A DNA stretch of 64,000 nucleotides from a bacterium. Lineage in GTDB: Bacteria > Hinthialibacterota > Hinthialibacteria > Hinthialibacterales > Hinthialibacteraceae. The stretch spans positions 58,898 through 122,897 of the forward strand of contig WGLV01000050.1 in assembly GCA_016125385.1 (NCBI GenBank), written 5' to 3'. Both the position numbers and the translations under genes were made by a program. Each line of letters begins with the position of its first letter. The first letter of the stretch is position 1. Of this stretch, positions 53,448 to 62,300 are shown one piece after another. The notes beneath the pieces were generated by a model that saw only the letters and a program-made list of their open reading frames with translations, did no database searches and was not told the origin of the DNA.

Positions 53448-54515
53448 TCACCACAAACGCATCTGAACAATACGCTCTGGCAGTTCTTCATCCAGATCGC
53501 GCGGTTCGTCAAAGCCCGCGGTGCGCACGCCCAGCAGACGGATCTTATCGCCATGCAACGGCACCCGTTCCAGGAGCGATTTCGTCACGTTCGCGATGCG
53601 TTCCGCGTCATCGGTGGCTTCTTCAATCGTCGTGGCGCGAGTCACGATATGAAAATCCTCAAAGCGGATTTTGATGCCGATGGTATGCGCCTTCAGCTGT
53701 TTCCGGTTCAATCGCCGCGCCACCATCTCGGCCAGATCGCCCAGAATCACCTTCATCGCTTCGAGATCGGACATATCCGTCGAAAAAGTTCGTTCCTGCG
53801 AAACCGATTTAGGCGCGCGAGCCGACACGACGGGCGCATCGTCTTCGCCGAACGCCAGTTGCCGCAGACGCGATCCATACTTGCGGCCAAGGAACTCCTG
53901 AAGTTCCTCCACAGAGCGTTCGCGCAGGTCGGAAACGGTGAACACCTTCATAATCTTGAGACGCTGTTCGGTTTTGGGCCCCACGCCGGGTATCACCCGC
54001 ACCGCCAGCGGCGCCAGAAAATTGATCGCTTCTTCAGGCCGGATGATAAAAAGCCCATCCGGCTTTTTGAAATCAGAAGCGATTTTCGCGAGAAACTTGT
54101 TCGGCCCAATCCCAACCGACGCGGTCAGATGAGTTTCATCGAGGATATCTTTTTTCAGACGGCGGCTCATCGAAAGCGCATGATCGAAGTCGCACACCTG
54201 CGACGAAACATCAAGATAGGCCTCATCCAGCGATACCGGTTCAATCAGATCGGTGATTTCATGAAAAATGGCGTGAATCAGTTGTGACGCTTCGCGGTAT
54301 GCCTGAAAACGCGGAGGGCGCAGAATCGCCTGTGGACAAAGGCGCAACGCCTGAGACGTGGACATGGCCGAGCGGCATCCAAATTTGCGCGCTTCGTATG
54401 AAGCCGCACACACGACGCCCCGATCGGACGGGCTTCCGCCGACGATCACCGCTTTTCCCAGCAGTTCAGGGAAATCGCGTTGTTCGACGGATGCGAAAAA
54501 CGCATCCATGTCCAC
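53448..54515 (-). CDS. dinB: DNA polymerase IV (Y family)
   Basis: About 355 residues from the conservative GTG at 54515. A Y-family polymerase that copies damaged DNA. Motifs: VDMDAFFASVE (first metal Asp), SYEARKFGCRS, LIEPVSLDEAYLD with the catalytic Asp-Glu, and the thumb helix-hairpin-helix IPGVGPKTEQRL near 180; little finger follows. The canonical N-terminus (RIILHVDMDA) extends 7 codons upstream of the GTG to an ATT at 54536, which has GAGGTG seven bases before it, so initiation at AUU is quite possible. There is no ATG in the interval. No classical beta-clamp motif is obvious at the C-terminus. Confidence 0.93.
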   Translation of the reverse strand: MDMDAFFASVEQRDFPELLGKAVIVGGSPSDRGVVCAASYEARKFGCRSAMSTSQALRLCPQAILRPPRFQAYREASQLIHAIFHEITDLIEPVSLDEAYLDVSSQVCDFDHALSMSRRLKKDILDETHLTASVGIGPNKFLAKIASDFKKPDGLFIIRPEEAINFLAPLAVRVIPGVGPKTEQRLKIMKVFTVSDLRERSVEELQEFLGRKYGSRLRQLAFGEDDAPVVSARAPKSVSQERTFSTDMSDLEAMKVILGDLAEMVARRLNRKQLKAHTIGIKIRFEDFHIVTRATTIEEATDDAERIANVTKSLLERVPLHGDKIRLLGVRTAGFDEPRDLDEELPERIVQMRLW

Positions 54516-54673
54516 ATGTAGAATAATGCGAGAAATGGCGTTTCACCTCAACCCGAATCGGGTTCACGCCCCGGACGATCGCCCGGGAATTGATTCCAAC
54601 TTCCATTATTCACACGCGCATACACCCGTTTTTTTTTAGCGGGTCATACTACGCCCGGAATATGATCTTCGCG

Positions 54674-55195
54674 TCATTCCGCATCGTACGTCACGATGGT
54701 ATGAACCGGGTTCGGCTGCAATGCGCCGCGTCCATTCAAAAACGTCAACTCAACTACGCACGACACGCCTTCGACTTTGCACTCGCAGCGCTTCATCAGT
54801 TCCAGCGCGGCGCCCAGCGTTCCGCCTGTAGCGAGCAGGTCGTCAATCACAACGACGGTTTCACCCGGCTGGAGCGAATCTTTATGAACCTCAATCGTGG
54901 CCTGCCCGTATTCGAGATCGTACGACTGCGAATACGTTTCCCACGGCAGTTTGTTAGGCTTTCTCAACACGACCAGCCCCGCATTCAGTTTCAGGGCCAA
55001 CGGCGCGCCGAATAGAAAACCTCGCGATTCGATCGAGACGATTTTGTCAATCTTACGCCCTTCATACGGTTTCGCCAACTCGTCAATCGTCCAGGCGAAA
55101 GCGCCGGGATTTAACAGCAGGGGGGTAATGTCAATAAAATTAATACCCGGTTTGGGAAAATCAGGCACGGTGCGAAAAATCGATTTCAAATCCAC
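54674..55195 (-). CDS. apt: Adenine phosphoribosyltransferase
   Basis: 173 residues from the GTG at 55195 (AGGAG six bases upstream); this gives the usual family length, whereas longer starts add an unrelated leader. It salvages adenine with PRPP to AMP. Motifs: IFRTVPDFPKPGINFIDITPLL at the N-terminus, VSIESRGFLFGAPLA, the flexible-loop LPWETYSQSYDLEYGQ, and the PRPP site VVVIDDLLATGGT. It lies 46 bases after the sigma-factor stop on the same strand. Confidence 0.96.
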   Translation of the reverse strand: MDLKSIFRTVPDFPKPGINFIDITPLLLNPGAFAWTIDELAKPYEGRKIDKIVSIESRGFLFGAPLALKLNAGLVVLRKPNKLPWETYSQSYDLEYGQATIEVHKDSLQPGETVVVIDDLLATGGTLGAALELMKRCECKVEGVSCVVELTFLNGRGALQPNPVHTIVTYDAE

Positions 55196-55241
55196 AAGGT
55201 TCTCCTTTTGGCCGCCGTGACCACAATCACGAGGCGGGCGT

Positions 55242-56099
55242 TCATAAAAAATCAGCGGGTTGTTCTCCGCTCTGTTCCAGCATTTCACGAATGGCCTGCA
55301 TGGCCTCGTTTTGCAATTGGCGAACTCGCTCTCGCGTGAGATCAAGCCGATCGGCGATCTCGTTCACGCCCAACGGTTCCTCTCCATCCAGGCCAAATCG
55401 ACGTATCAGAATGAATCGCTGCCGGTCGTTGAGCCGGTCGAGATACGTCATGACTCGCTCATCGCGCGAGAGCAGCGAGACTTCATGATCGGGCCGGGGC
55501 GAAATGGAGTCTTCGAGACGGATGTTATGGTCTTCACTCTCATCCGCGCCCGAAAGCGGCTCGATCATGTTGGGCGAAAAGATCAGATCGACCAGGTCCT
55601 GCGCCTGTGACGAAGTCATTTCTGCTTCCAGCGCTTCCTGCATCTCCCACGGCGCCGGATCGCCGCCCTTCTCCTGGGCGAGCGATTTATAGATCTGTTT
55701 AGCGCGGTATAGCATCTCGCGCTTGTGAGACGGCAGCCTGACGATGCTGCCCTGATTGGACACCGACCGGTTGATGAACTGGCGGATCCACCAGGTCGCA
55801 TAGGTGCTGAACCGGCAGTTTCTGCTCAGATCAAATTTTTCGACGGCGCGAATCAGCCCGAGATTCCCTTCCTCGATCAGGTCCATCAACCCGAGGCCCT
55901 GATTCTGATATCGTTTGGCGATGTTCACCACCAGACGCAGATTGCTCAGAATCAGGCGGCCGCGCGCGTCGGCGTCACCGCGCTTGGTTTTCGTAATCAG
56001 GTCGACTTCTTCATCCGCTGAAAGCAGGGGATATTTGCCCAGATCGCGCAGATAGAGACCGACAAGATGGCTATCCCCATGATCTTCGACGAATGGCAT
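55242..56099 (-). CDS. Sigma-70 family RNA polymerase sigma factor, group 2 type
   Basis: 285 residues, lacking region 1.1. Region 1.2 ([23 protein letters not shown]), region 2 ([38 protein letters not shown]...[13 protein letters not shown]), region 3 and region 4 ([16 protein letters not shown]...[20 protein letters not shown]) are all present. This length and structure suit an RpoS- or SigB/HrdB-like alternative factor rather than the main sigma. An in-frame TGA 24 bases upstream supports the ATG at 56099. It heads a minus-strand run with apt, dinB, argH and the Wzt-like ATPase. Confidence 0.93.
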   Translation of the reverse strand: MPFVEDHGDSHLVGLYLRDLGKYPLLSADEEVDLITKTKRGDADARGRLILSNLRLVVNIAKRYQNQGLGLMDLIEEGNLGLIRAVEKFDLSRNCRFSTYATWWIRQFINRSVSNQGSIVRLPSHKREMLYRAKQIYKSLAQEKGGDPAPWEMQEALEAEMTSSQAQDLVDLIFSPNMIEPLSGADESEDHNIRLEDSISPRPDHEVSLLSRDERVMTYLDRLNDRQRFILIRRFGLDGEEPLGVNEIADRLDLTRERVRQLQNEAMQAIREMLEQSGEQPADFL

Positions 56100-56401
56100 C
56101 GGCTCGGGTCCGCGAATGATTCAGAATCGGGTAATCCGTCTTCAGATTTTTATCCGGATAACGAAATTGTCATTCACCATTGCAGCGCATTTTCGCCTTG
56201 CGAGTCGATTCAATGTAGACAACCTGTCAGCGAGCACCGCAACGCCTATTGTATTACAATGATTGAAACTCTAGGATGACCCCCATACGATGTCAAGCAG
56301 GTTTTGCAGCAGAGATGAAAGAGGCTCTCCGCTTGCTTGACGCGCCGGAACCATGCCGGTAATTTGACCGGGAATCAATACCCTCACGAACGGTTCACAC
56401 G
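56100..56401. other. Divergent gap between sigma factor and O-antigen-ligase-like gene
   Basis: About 300 bases with no gene. Promoters for both flanking genes should lie here, but no clean -35/-10 pair was found. Confidence 0.4.
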
Positions 56402-57814
56402 GTGAATTCACAATCCGCGATTCATGTCTTAAAAGATTTCAGCCGCAAACCGGAGGCGCTGGCAAGCGGCGCCGTGGCCATTCTGATTATCGGGCTGGTG
56501 TGGCTGTTTCCATCCGAATGGATGCTGCTTGGCGTATTGGGTGCGTTCGTCACCGCCGTAGCAATTTATTACGGTTACGAATATTTCCCATTGGCGTTGT
56601 TTTTGACCATTCCCTTCTCCATTGAGTTTCAGATCGCGGACGCCACGCGCATCACCCTGCCGACGGAAGCGCTGATCCCGTTTCTCACCCTGCTTTGGAT
56701 CGGCGAGATCATCAAAAATGGCAAAATCCGTTACCGTCCCAGTATGATGAACTGGGGCGTATTTATGCTGTATTCCATAATGATCGGCTCCCTATTTTAC
56801 ACCTATGAGCCAGTCGCCACGATCAAAGCCTGTATTCGTGACACCGGTTACATTCTGGCTGGTTACTATCTGATCCCCCGTTTCATTACATCGAGAAACA
56901 GGTTAGCCACGCTGCTGTTCATGGGCGGCGCCGCACAAATATTGCTGGTGGTTTACGGATTGGGCACGCAGGCCGTCTGGGGCGTTAAAATCTACGGCGA
57001 TCTCGCGTATCCATTTTTTATTGAACACTGTATATACGCCGCGTATATCGTTATCGCCTTCGCTTTTTTCATGGCGTATATGCTTGAGCAGCCGCCTGGA
57101 CCAGTTCGCAATATGCTGGGAGCGCTCACCGCGTTGATCGGCATGGCGATACTACTCACGTTCGTTCGCGCGGCGTGGATCAGCGTCTTTTTTCTTCTGT
57201 TGTTCTATCTGATCCAGTTCCGGCACAAAAAATCTTCCGTCGATCTGATACTGCTGCTGATTTATCTGGCGCTCATCGGATTCGTCGTTCTTGTCGGTAC
57301 GGGGTTGGGCGAGATCCTGCTAATGCGGATAGAAACCATTTCCGACTTTCAATACGTCGCCAATTACGAGCGTATTGGACGATGGGTCACGGCGTGGAAG
57401 ATTTGGACGATTCACCCCTGGTTTGGAACCGGCTGGGGATCGTATCCCGATCAATATTTCGATTACGTCAGTCCTGAATATATGAACGTGTGGTCGGCGG
57501 GAATCCGCATGGGGGCTCACAACCTGTATCTTGAACTGCTCGCGGAAACCGGAGTTTGCGGGTTATTCGTCTATCTGATCGCCATGTACATATTTTTCCG
57601 GGAAGCGCTGCTGTTGCAGAGCCAGACCCGCGATCCCCTGATCCGGACTTTTCTCGTCGCGCTGCAGGGCGCGATGCTCACCTATTTGATTCACGCGTTT
57701 CTCAACAACCTTGGGCCTTCAGACAAGATCGGCGTCACGTTCTGGTGTTTGATGGGGATGCTGCCCGCCTGCCGTCACATCATCACCCGTGAACGCATGG
57801 CGGCGGCGCAATAA
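56402..57814 (+). CDS. O-antigen ligase/polymerase-like membrane protein
   Basis: 470 residues from a GTG at 56402, with about 11 membrane helices. Family marks are a large periplasmic loop holding RWVTAWKIWTIHPWFGTGWGSYPDQYF and the subsequent HNLYLELLAETG, the Wzy_C (WaaL/Wzy) signature, preceded by TFVRAAWIS. These proteins attach or polymerise polysaccharide chains on the outer side of the inner membrane using undecaprenyl-linked donors. The neighbouring Wzt-like ATPase fits polysaccharide assembly. Ligase versus polymerase cannot be decided. The ribosome site is weak. Confidence 0.85.
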   Translation: MNSQSAIHVLKDFSRKPEALASGAVAILIIGLVWLFPSEWMLLGVLGAFVTAVAIYYGYEYFPLALFLTIPFSIEFQIADATRITLPTEALIPFLTLLWIGEIIKNGKIRYRPSMMNWGVFMLYSIMIGSLFYTYEPVATIKACIRDTGYILAGYYLIPRFITSRNRLATLLFMGGAAQILLVVYGLGTQAVWGVKIYGDLAYPFFIEHCIYAAYIVIAFAFFMAYMLEQPPGPVRNMLGALTALIGMAILLTFVRAAWISVFFLLLFYLIQFRHKKSSVDLILLLIYLALIGFVVLVGTGLGEILLMRIETISDFQYVANYERIGRWVTAWKIWTIHPWFGTGWGSYPDQYFDYVSPEYMNVWSAGIRMGAHNLYLELLAETGVCGLFVYLIAMYIFFREALLLQSQTRDPLIRTFLVALQGAMLTYLIHAFLNNLGPSDKIGVTFWCLMGMLPACRHIITRERMAAAQ

Positions 57815-57909
57815 TCGCCCATCGGGATTTATTTGAAATCAATTCGGGATACTGTATTCAAAATCCTTCCGCTTGAACCCCCTTGCTTTCCTCAGGTAGG
57901 ATAGTTCAG

Positions 57910-57983
57910 GCGCCTGTAGCTCAGCAGGATAGAGCAACGGATTCCTAATCCGTGGGTCGCGCGTTCGAATCGCGCCAGGCGCA
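57910..57983 (+). tRNA. tRNA-Arg (anticodon CCT)
   Basis: A full cloverleaf: acceptor GCGCCTG/CAGGCGC, D stem GCTC/GAGC, anticodon stem ACGGA/TCCGT with loop TTCCTAA (anticodon CCT, reading AGG), T stem GCGCG/CGCGC with TTCGAAT, discriminator A. CCA is not encoded; a T-rich tract follows. Confidence 0.95.
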
Positions 57984-58018
57984 TTTTATTACCATCCTTT
58001 ACGATCGGGGATCAAATT

Positions 58019-59317
58019 ATGAGTGACCTGAAACGAAGAAGTTTTTTGCAAAGCAGCGGCGCCACGCTGGCCGCCGGAGCGCTGATCGGAACGTCGAAAG
58101 CCTGGGCGGGCGCCAACGATACGATCCGCGTGGGGTGCATCGGTCTGCACGGACGCGGACAGACGCACATCAAAGAACATCAGGAGAAAGAGAACGTCGA
58201 AGTCGTCGCGCTCTGTGACGTAGACAACAACGTACTGACGGAACGCGCCAGCCAGTTTGAAGAGAAATATGACAAAAAACCAAAGACGTTCAATGACATG
58301 CGCGAAGTCTTCGATCAGCAGGATATCGACGCGGTGAGCGTCGCCACGCCGAACCACTGGCACGCGCTGGCCACCATCTGGGCCTGTCAGGCGGGCAAAG
58401 ACGTGTACGTGGAGAAACCCGGCTGCCATAACATTTATGAAGGCCGCAAGATGATTGAGGCGGCGTACAAATATCGCCGCATCGTTCAACACGGGGTGCA
58501 GCTGCGCAGCTCAGCCGCCTTGCAGGAAGCGGTCAAACTGCTGCGTGAAGGCGTAATCGGCGACGTATATCTGGCGCGCGGCCTGTGCTTCCGTACCCGC
58601 GCCTCGATCGGCCATAAACCCTCGGAATGGGCGCCGGATTATCTGAATTACAACCTCTGGCTGGGTCCAGCCCAATGGCGGCCCTATTCGCAGAACATCG
58701 TTCACTATAACTGGCACTGGCATTGGGATTTCGGTAACGGCGACGTGGGCAACCAGGGCGTGCATGAAACCGATATGTGCATGTGGGGGCTGGGAGTCGA
58801 CAATACCCTGCCCGACCAGGTCACCGCGATGGGCGGCAAATTTCTGTGGGACGACGACAAGGAAACGCCCGAACTGCTTTCGACGCTGTACAAATTCACG
58901 TCACTGAACAAGATGATCCAGTTTGAAACTCGCCCGTGGCGCACCAATGAAGAAGCGGGAGTCGGCGTCGGCAACATCTTTTACGGCAAAGACGGCTACA
59001 TGGTCGTCAAAGGGTATGGAACGTTTGAAACCTACCTCGGCCCCAAAAACGAGCCCGGTCCGAAAGGCAGCGAGGGCGGCGACCACTTCGCCAACTTCCA
59101 CAAAGCGGTGCGCAGCCGCAATATGTCGGACCAGAACGGACCTGTCGAAACCATCCACTATTCATCCGCCATCGCCCACATGGGCAACATCGCGTTCCGC
59201 GTCAAAGACCGGCTCGAATTCGATCCACAGCTCGAACGCTTCGTCAATAACGATGAAGCCAATACGTTTCTCTCGCGCGACTATCGCGGCGAGTTCGTCG
59301 TACCGGAAATCGTCTGA
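58019..59317 (+). CDS. Tat-exported Gfo/Idh/MocA-family oxidoreductase
   Basis: 432 residues. The leader has the twin-arginine motif KRRSFLQ (5-11) and a hydrophobic region to about 30, as in periplasmic glucose-fructose oxidoreductase. A Rossmann domain follows: VGCIGLHGRGQ (38-48) and the catalytic-lysine motif EKP (132-134). The C-terminal alpha/beta domain has HWHWDFGNGDVGNQGVHETDM near 240-260, typical for the large planctomycete family of secreted oxidoreductases. It would oxidise or reduce a sugar with tightly bound NAD(P). It starts 35 bases after tRNA-Arg. Substrate unknown. Confidence 0.9.
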   Translation: MSDLKRRSFLQSSGATLAAGALIGTSKAWAGANDTIRVGCIGLHGRGQTHIKEHQEKENVEVVALCDVDNNVLTERASQFEEKYDKKPKTFNDMREVFDQQDIDAVSVATPNHWHALATIWACQAGKDVYVEKPGCHNIYEGRKMIEAAYKYRRIVQHGVQLRSSAALQEAVKLLREGVIGDVYLARGLCFRTRASIGHKPSEWAPDYLNYNLWLGPAQWRPYSQNIVHYNWHWHWDFGNGDVGNQGVHETDMCMWGLGVDNTLPDQVTAMGGKFLWDDDKETPELLSTLYKFTSLNKMIQFETRPWRTNEEAGVGVGNIFYGKDGYMVVKGYGTFETYLGPKNEPGPKGSEGGDHFANFHKAVRSRNMSDQNGPVETIHYSSAIAHMGNIAFRVKDRLEFDPQLERFVNNDEANTFLSRDYRGEFVVPEIV

Positions 59318-59344
59318 CATTGATTTAGATCGATCGCAACAAGA

Positions 59345-59376
59345 AAAACGCCCGTTCAAAAGTGAACGGGCGTTTT
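59345..59376. terminator. Bidirectional terminator
   Basis: A 14-bp perfect stem (59345-59358 with 59363-59376), loop AAAG, with A and T runs at its base, between the convergent oxidoreductase and CotH-protein genes. Confidence 0.9.
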
Positions 59377-59399
59377 CAGTTTTCAACGAAGAAATTCGG

Positions 59400-62300
59400 C
59401 TAATACAGCGACCACTCCGTCACGCCGGGCTGAACCGGATGCAGGAACTGATCGGATTGCAGCGCTTTGAGGGTCAGCCGCACTTCATCAATCGCCCCTT
59501 CCACGACGTCCGCCGTTCCCACGCCCGCGAGGCGGCGAGCGCCGACCAGCACGGGCAGGTCGCTGTCAACTCGCAACTCGTCGAAATTGGCGCCATCGCC
59601 GGCATGAATAAGCCTGACTTCCTTACGGACTCCATCAATGTAAAGACGGACGCGATTCAAGACCCCGGCCGCGTTCAGATCAAGCACGGCGGCGTAGTGA
59701 TGAAACGCTCCGTCATCAGGAACAGCGCCAGCCGCCGATGAAACATGCAGCCGCCCGGTATAATCATCGTTGCGGTCTCCATCGTTAAAGAAGAATTCCA
59801 GCGCGCCGGGCTGAGTTAGTCCAACGCCAAACCGCCAGACGCCGTCATTGGCGGCGTTCAGCTCATCATAGCGGTCCAGCAGAATGGCGGGGCCTTCAGA
59901 GTTGAGAATTTTGGCATAACACTCCATCGTCAATTCACGCCGTGCGTCAAGCGCCGGTTCCGTTCCACCGAACTGGAATCCATCTCCGTTGTGGCCGGAG
60001 AGGTCAAGAGCGGCGTTGTTCGGCGCTCCCGTCAGCGGAACCGGATTTTCGGCCCCGGGCGTCATCGCGGCGGCTGCCCCCAGCAGTTTCCCCGTGAAGA
60101 ATCGGCCGGCTTCGTCGTTCAGATTGTTTTCGAAGCGGAAATACGCGATGGTCGAGCCATACGCGGGCGGAGCGGTCGGCGCGGCGGTTACGGAAACTCC
60201 GGCTGACTGTTTGCGATCCGCGGTAACGGTGCGGATCGTGAATCGATAGGTGATCCCATTGATCAATTGATTGATCCGGACGCGGTGATCGCCGCGCGGC
60301 GTCGATTCAACCAGCACGTTTTGGGAATTGTATACGTCGACGCGAATCACATCCGATGAAGCGATGGGATCCCATTCGAGAATCGCGGCTCCGTCCAGAT
60401 TGGAGACTCGGGCGTTCACCACGTCAGGCGCGGCAAGCCCCGTGTTGACGGTAAAGCGCGTCGGCGACGACCAATCCGACCAGGCGGTTCCGTTCGACAA
60501 TTTCCAACGCATATTCCATTGATACGTGGAACCAGCGCCCAGCGCGGTCGCGGGGACCTGAACCTGAGTCGAAGCGCCGCTTGAAACCGACGTCGTCCAC
60601 ACGGGGGATTCGAACGACTGGCCATCCAGTTGAATACGCCATTGCGCTTCGGTTACGGAACCCTGCCCGGGAGTATTAACCTGAAGAGTCAGTGCTCGTT
60701 GCGTCACCGCCGTTCCATTCGCGGGTGATGTATTGACAGGCTGAGCGGGACGATCGGCGGGACGAATATCCGTGTTTGAGCGGATAAAATCACGCCGCGC
60801 CGAGATATACGCCTTTACCTGCGAGGCCATCTGAGAGAGTTGACCTTGCGCGTTCCATCGCTGCTGGTTTTCAAGCAACGCATTCTGGAGATAAGACCAG
60901 TACGCATCAACGACGGGGTTCAGCGCCTCGGGCGTGAACAGAGTGTCCGTCAATTCAAGCAATCGGTCGTAATAGCGTTGGCGGTATTCTGGCACGCTGA
61001 GAAACTTTTTGCGCAGCGCGTTGATTCCATAAAATGAGCCAACATCCGAACCATCCAGTACGCTGATCTCTGAATTCAACGGGAAATTCATCCCCGTGAT
61101 GGTCAACCCCCAGGTATCCTGTGCGTCGTTCGGGTAAATCGACCAGCGCCCGTCGGCGGTCCGGACCGGAAGATAGTTCTTTTCGATGCTGTCGTACTGG
61201 GTTGTTAACGCAACCGCCGCCAGATAATTGATATACTGTTCGACGTTGAAGTTACGTTCAAAAAAGGCCTTCGGGTCCGTCGCGGAGTTCATCGCTTCGA
61301 TGAAATCGACCAGGGTTTGAACGTCATTTTCCTTACCGATCTCATTTTCATAGATCTTCGAATACACGGCGGGATCAGACTCAACCGCTAATGTCGCCCG
61401 GCGCGACCCGACGCCCGCGCGGTAGACCTGTGTATCATCGGGCAGGTTGTGGTTTTCAAGGAAATCTTCGTTCGGCTGTTCGATTTCCAGATATAGACCG
61501 TGATACTCGCCGTTCAACATCAACCGGACGTGCCGTGTTTCCGGCGCGGGCAAACCCACTTTGTTGAAGATGCCATAAGCGAGGTGTTCAAGAAAACCGG
61601 ATTCACCGTCCAGTAACGGAGTGGTGTGGTTATTGGCGTTCAGATTGACGACGCGCTTCCCATGAAGCCGGTCACCGCGTGGGAACTGTATTTTCCAGCT
61701 CTTTTTCAGATCGCCAGAGCCCTCGCCCCGGAAGCGGACTCCGCCGCCGTTATACAAATCGATCGCCTCGCCATCGACGACGAGAATACAAGGTTGTTCA
61801 TCATTGGTATCGGGATTACGGGTTAGAAACGCAAGTTTGGATTGTTCCATAAAAAGACGAACGGTTGGGTATCCGCCATCCGACTCGGATCCATTTTTCA
61901 CGTAGATCAACCGATCGCGCGTCAGGTCATCTTGAATTGGCCGTGACGCCCAGGCGCCTTTGCCGTCACGAGCGGAAATGTAATACCGCCAGATTTCATC
62001 CGGCTGGATGGTTTCCAACTCGTTTAAAACAACCGCGTATCGTCCATCGCCCGGAACCAGATCGCCGTGCGTGCCATCGTCAAACATCGGTGCCGTCTTC
62101 CAGTCATCCAGAAACAATCCCTGCCCTGATGATACGCTCAAGCGCTGATAGTTGAGCAGGACGTCGGTGACGCCGTCTTCATCACGAACCTGAGTCGAAA
62201 TAACGATCGAATCTTCATCCTCTTCGCCCGAGGTTTGCGTTCGCGCGATTCCCATCAGAGGAATCAGCGTAAAGTCAGAGCTGCCGAGATCAACGTTATG

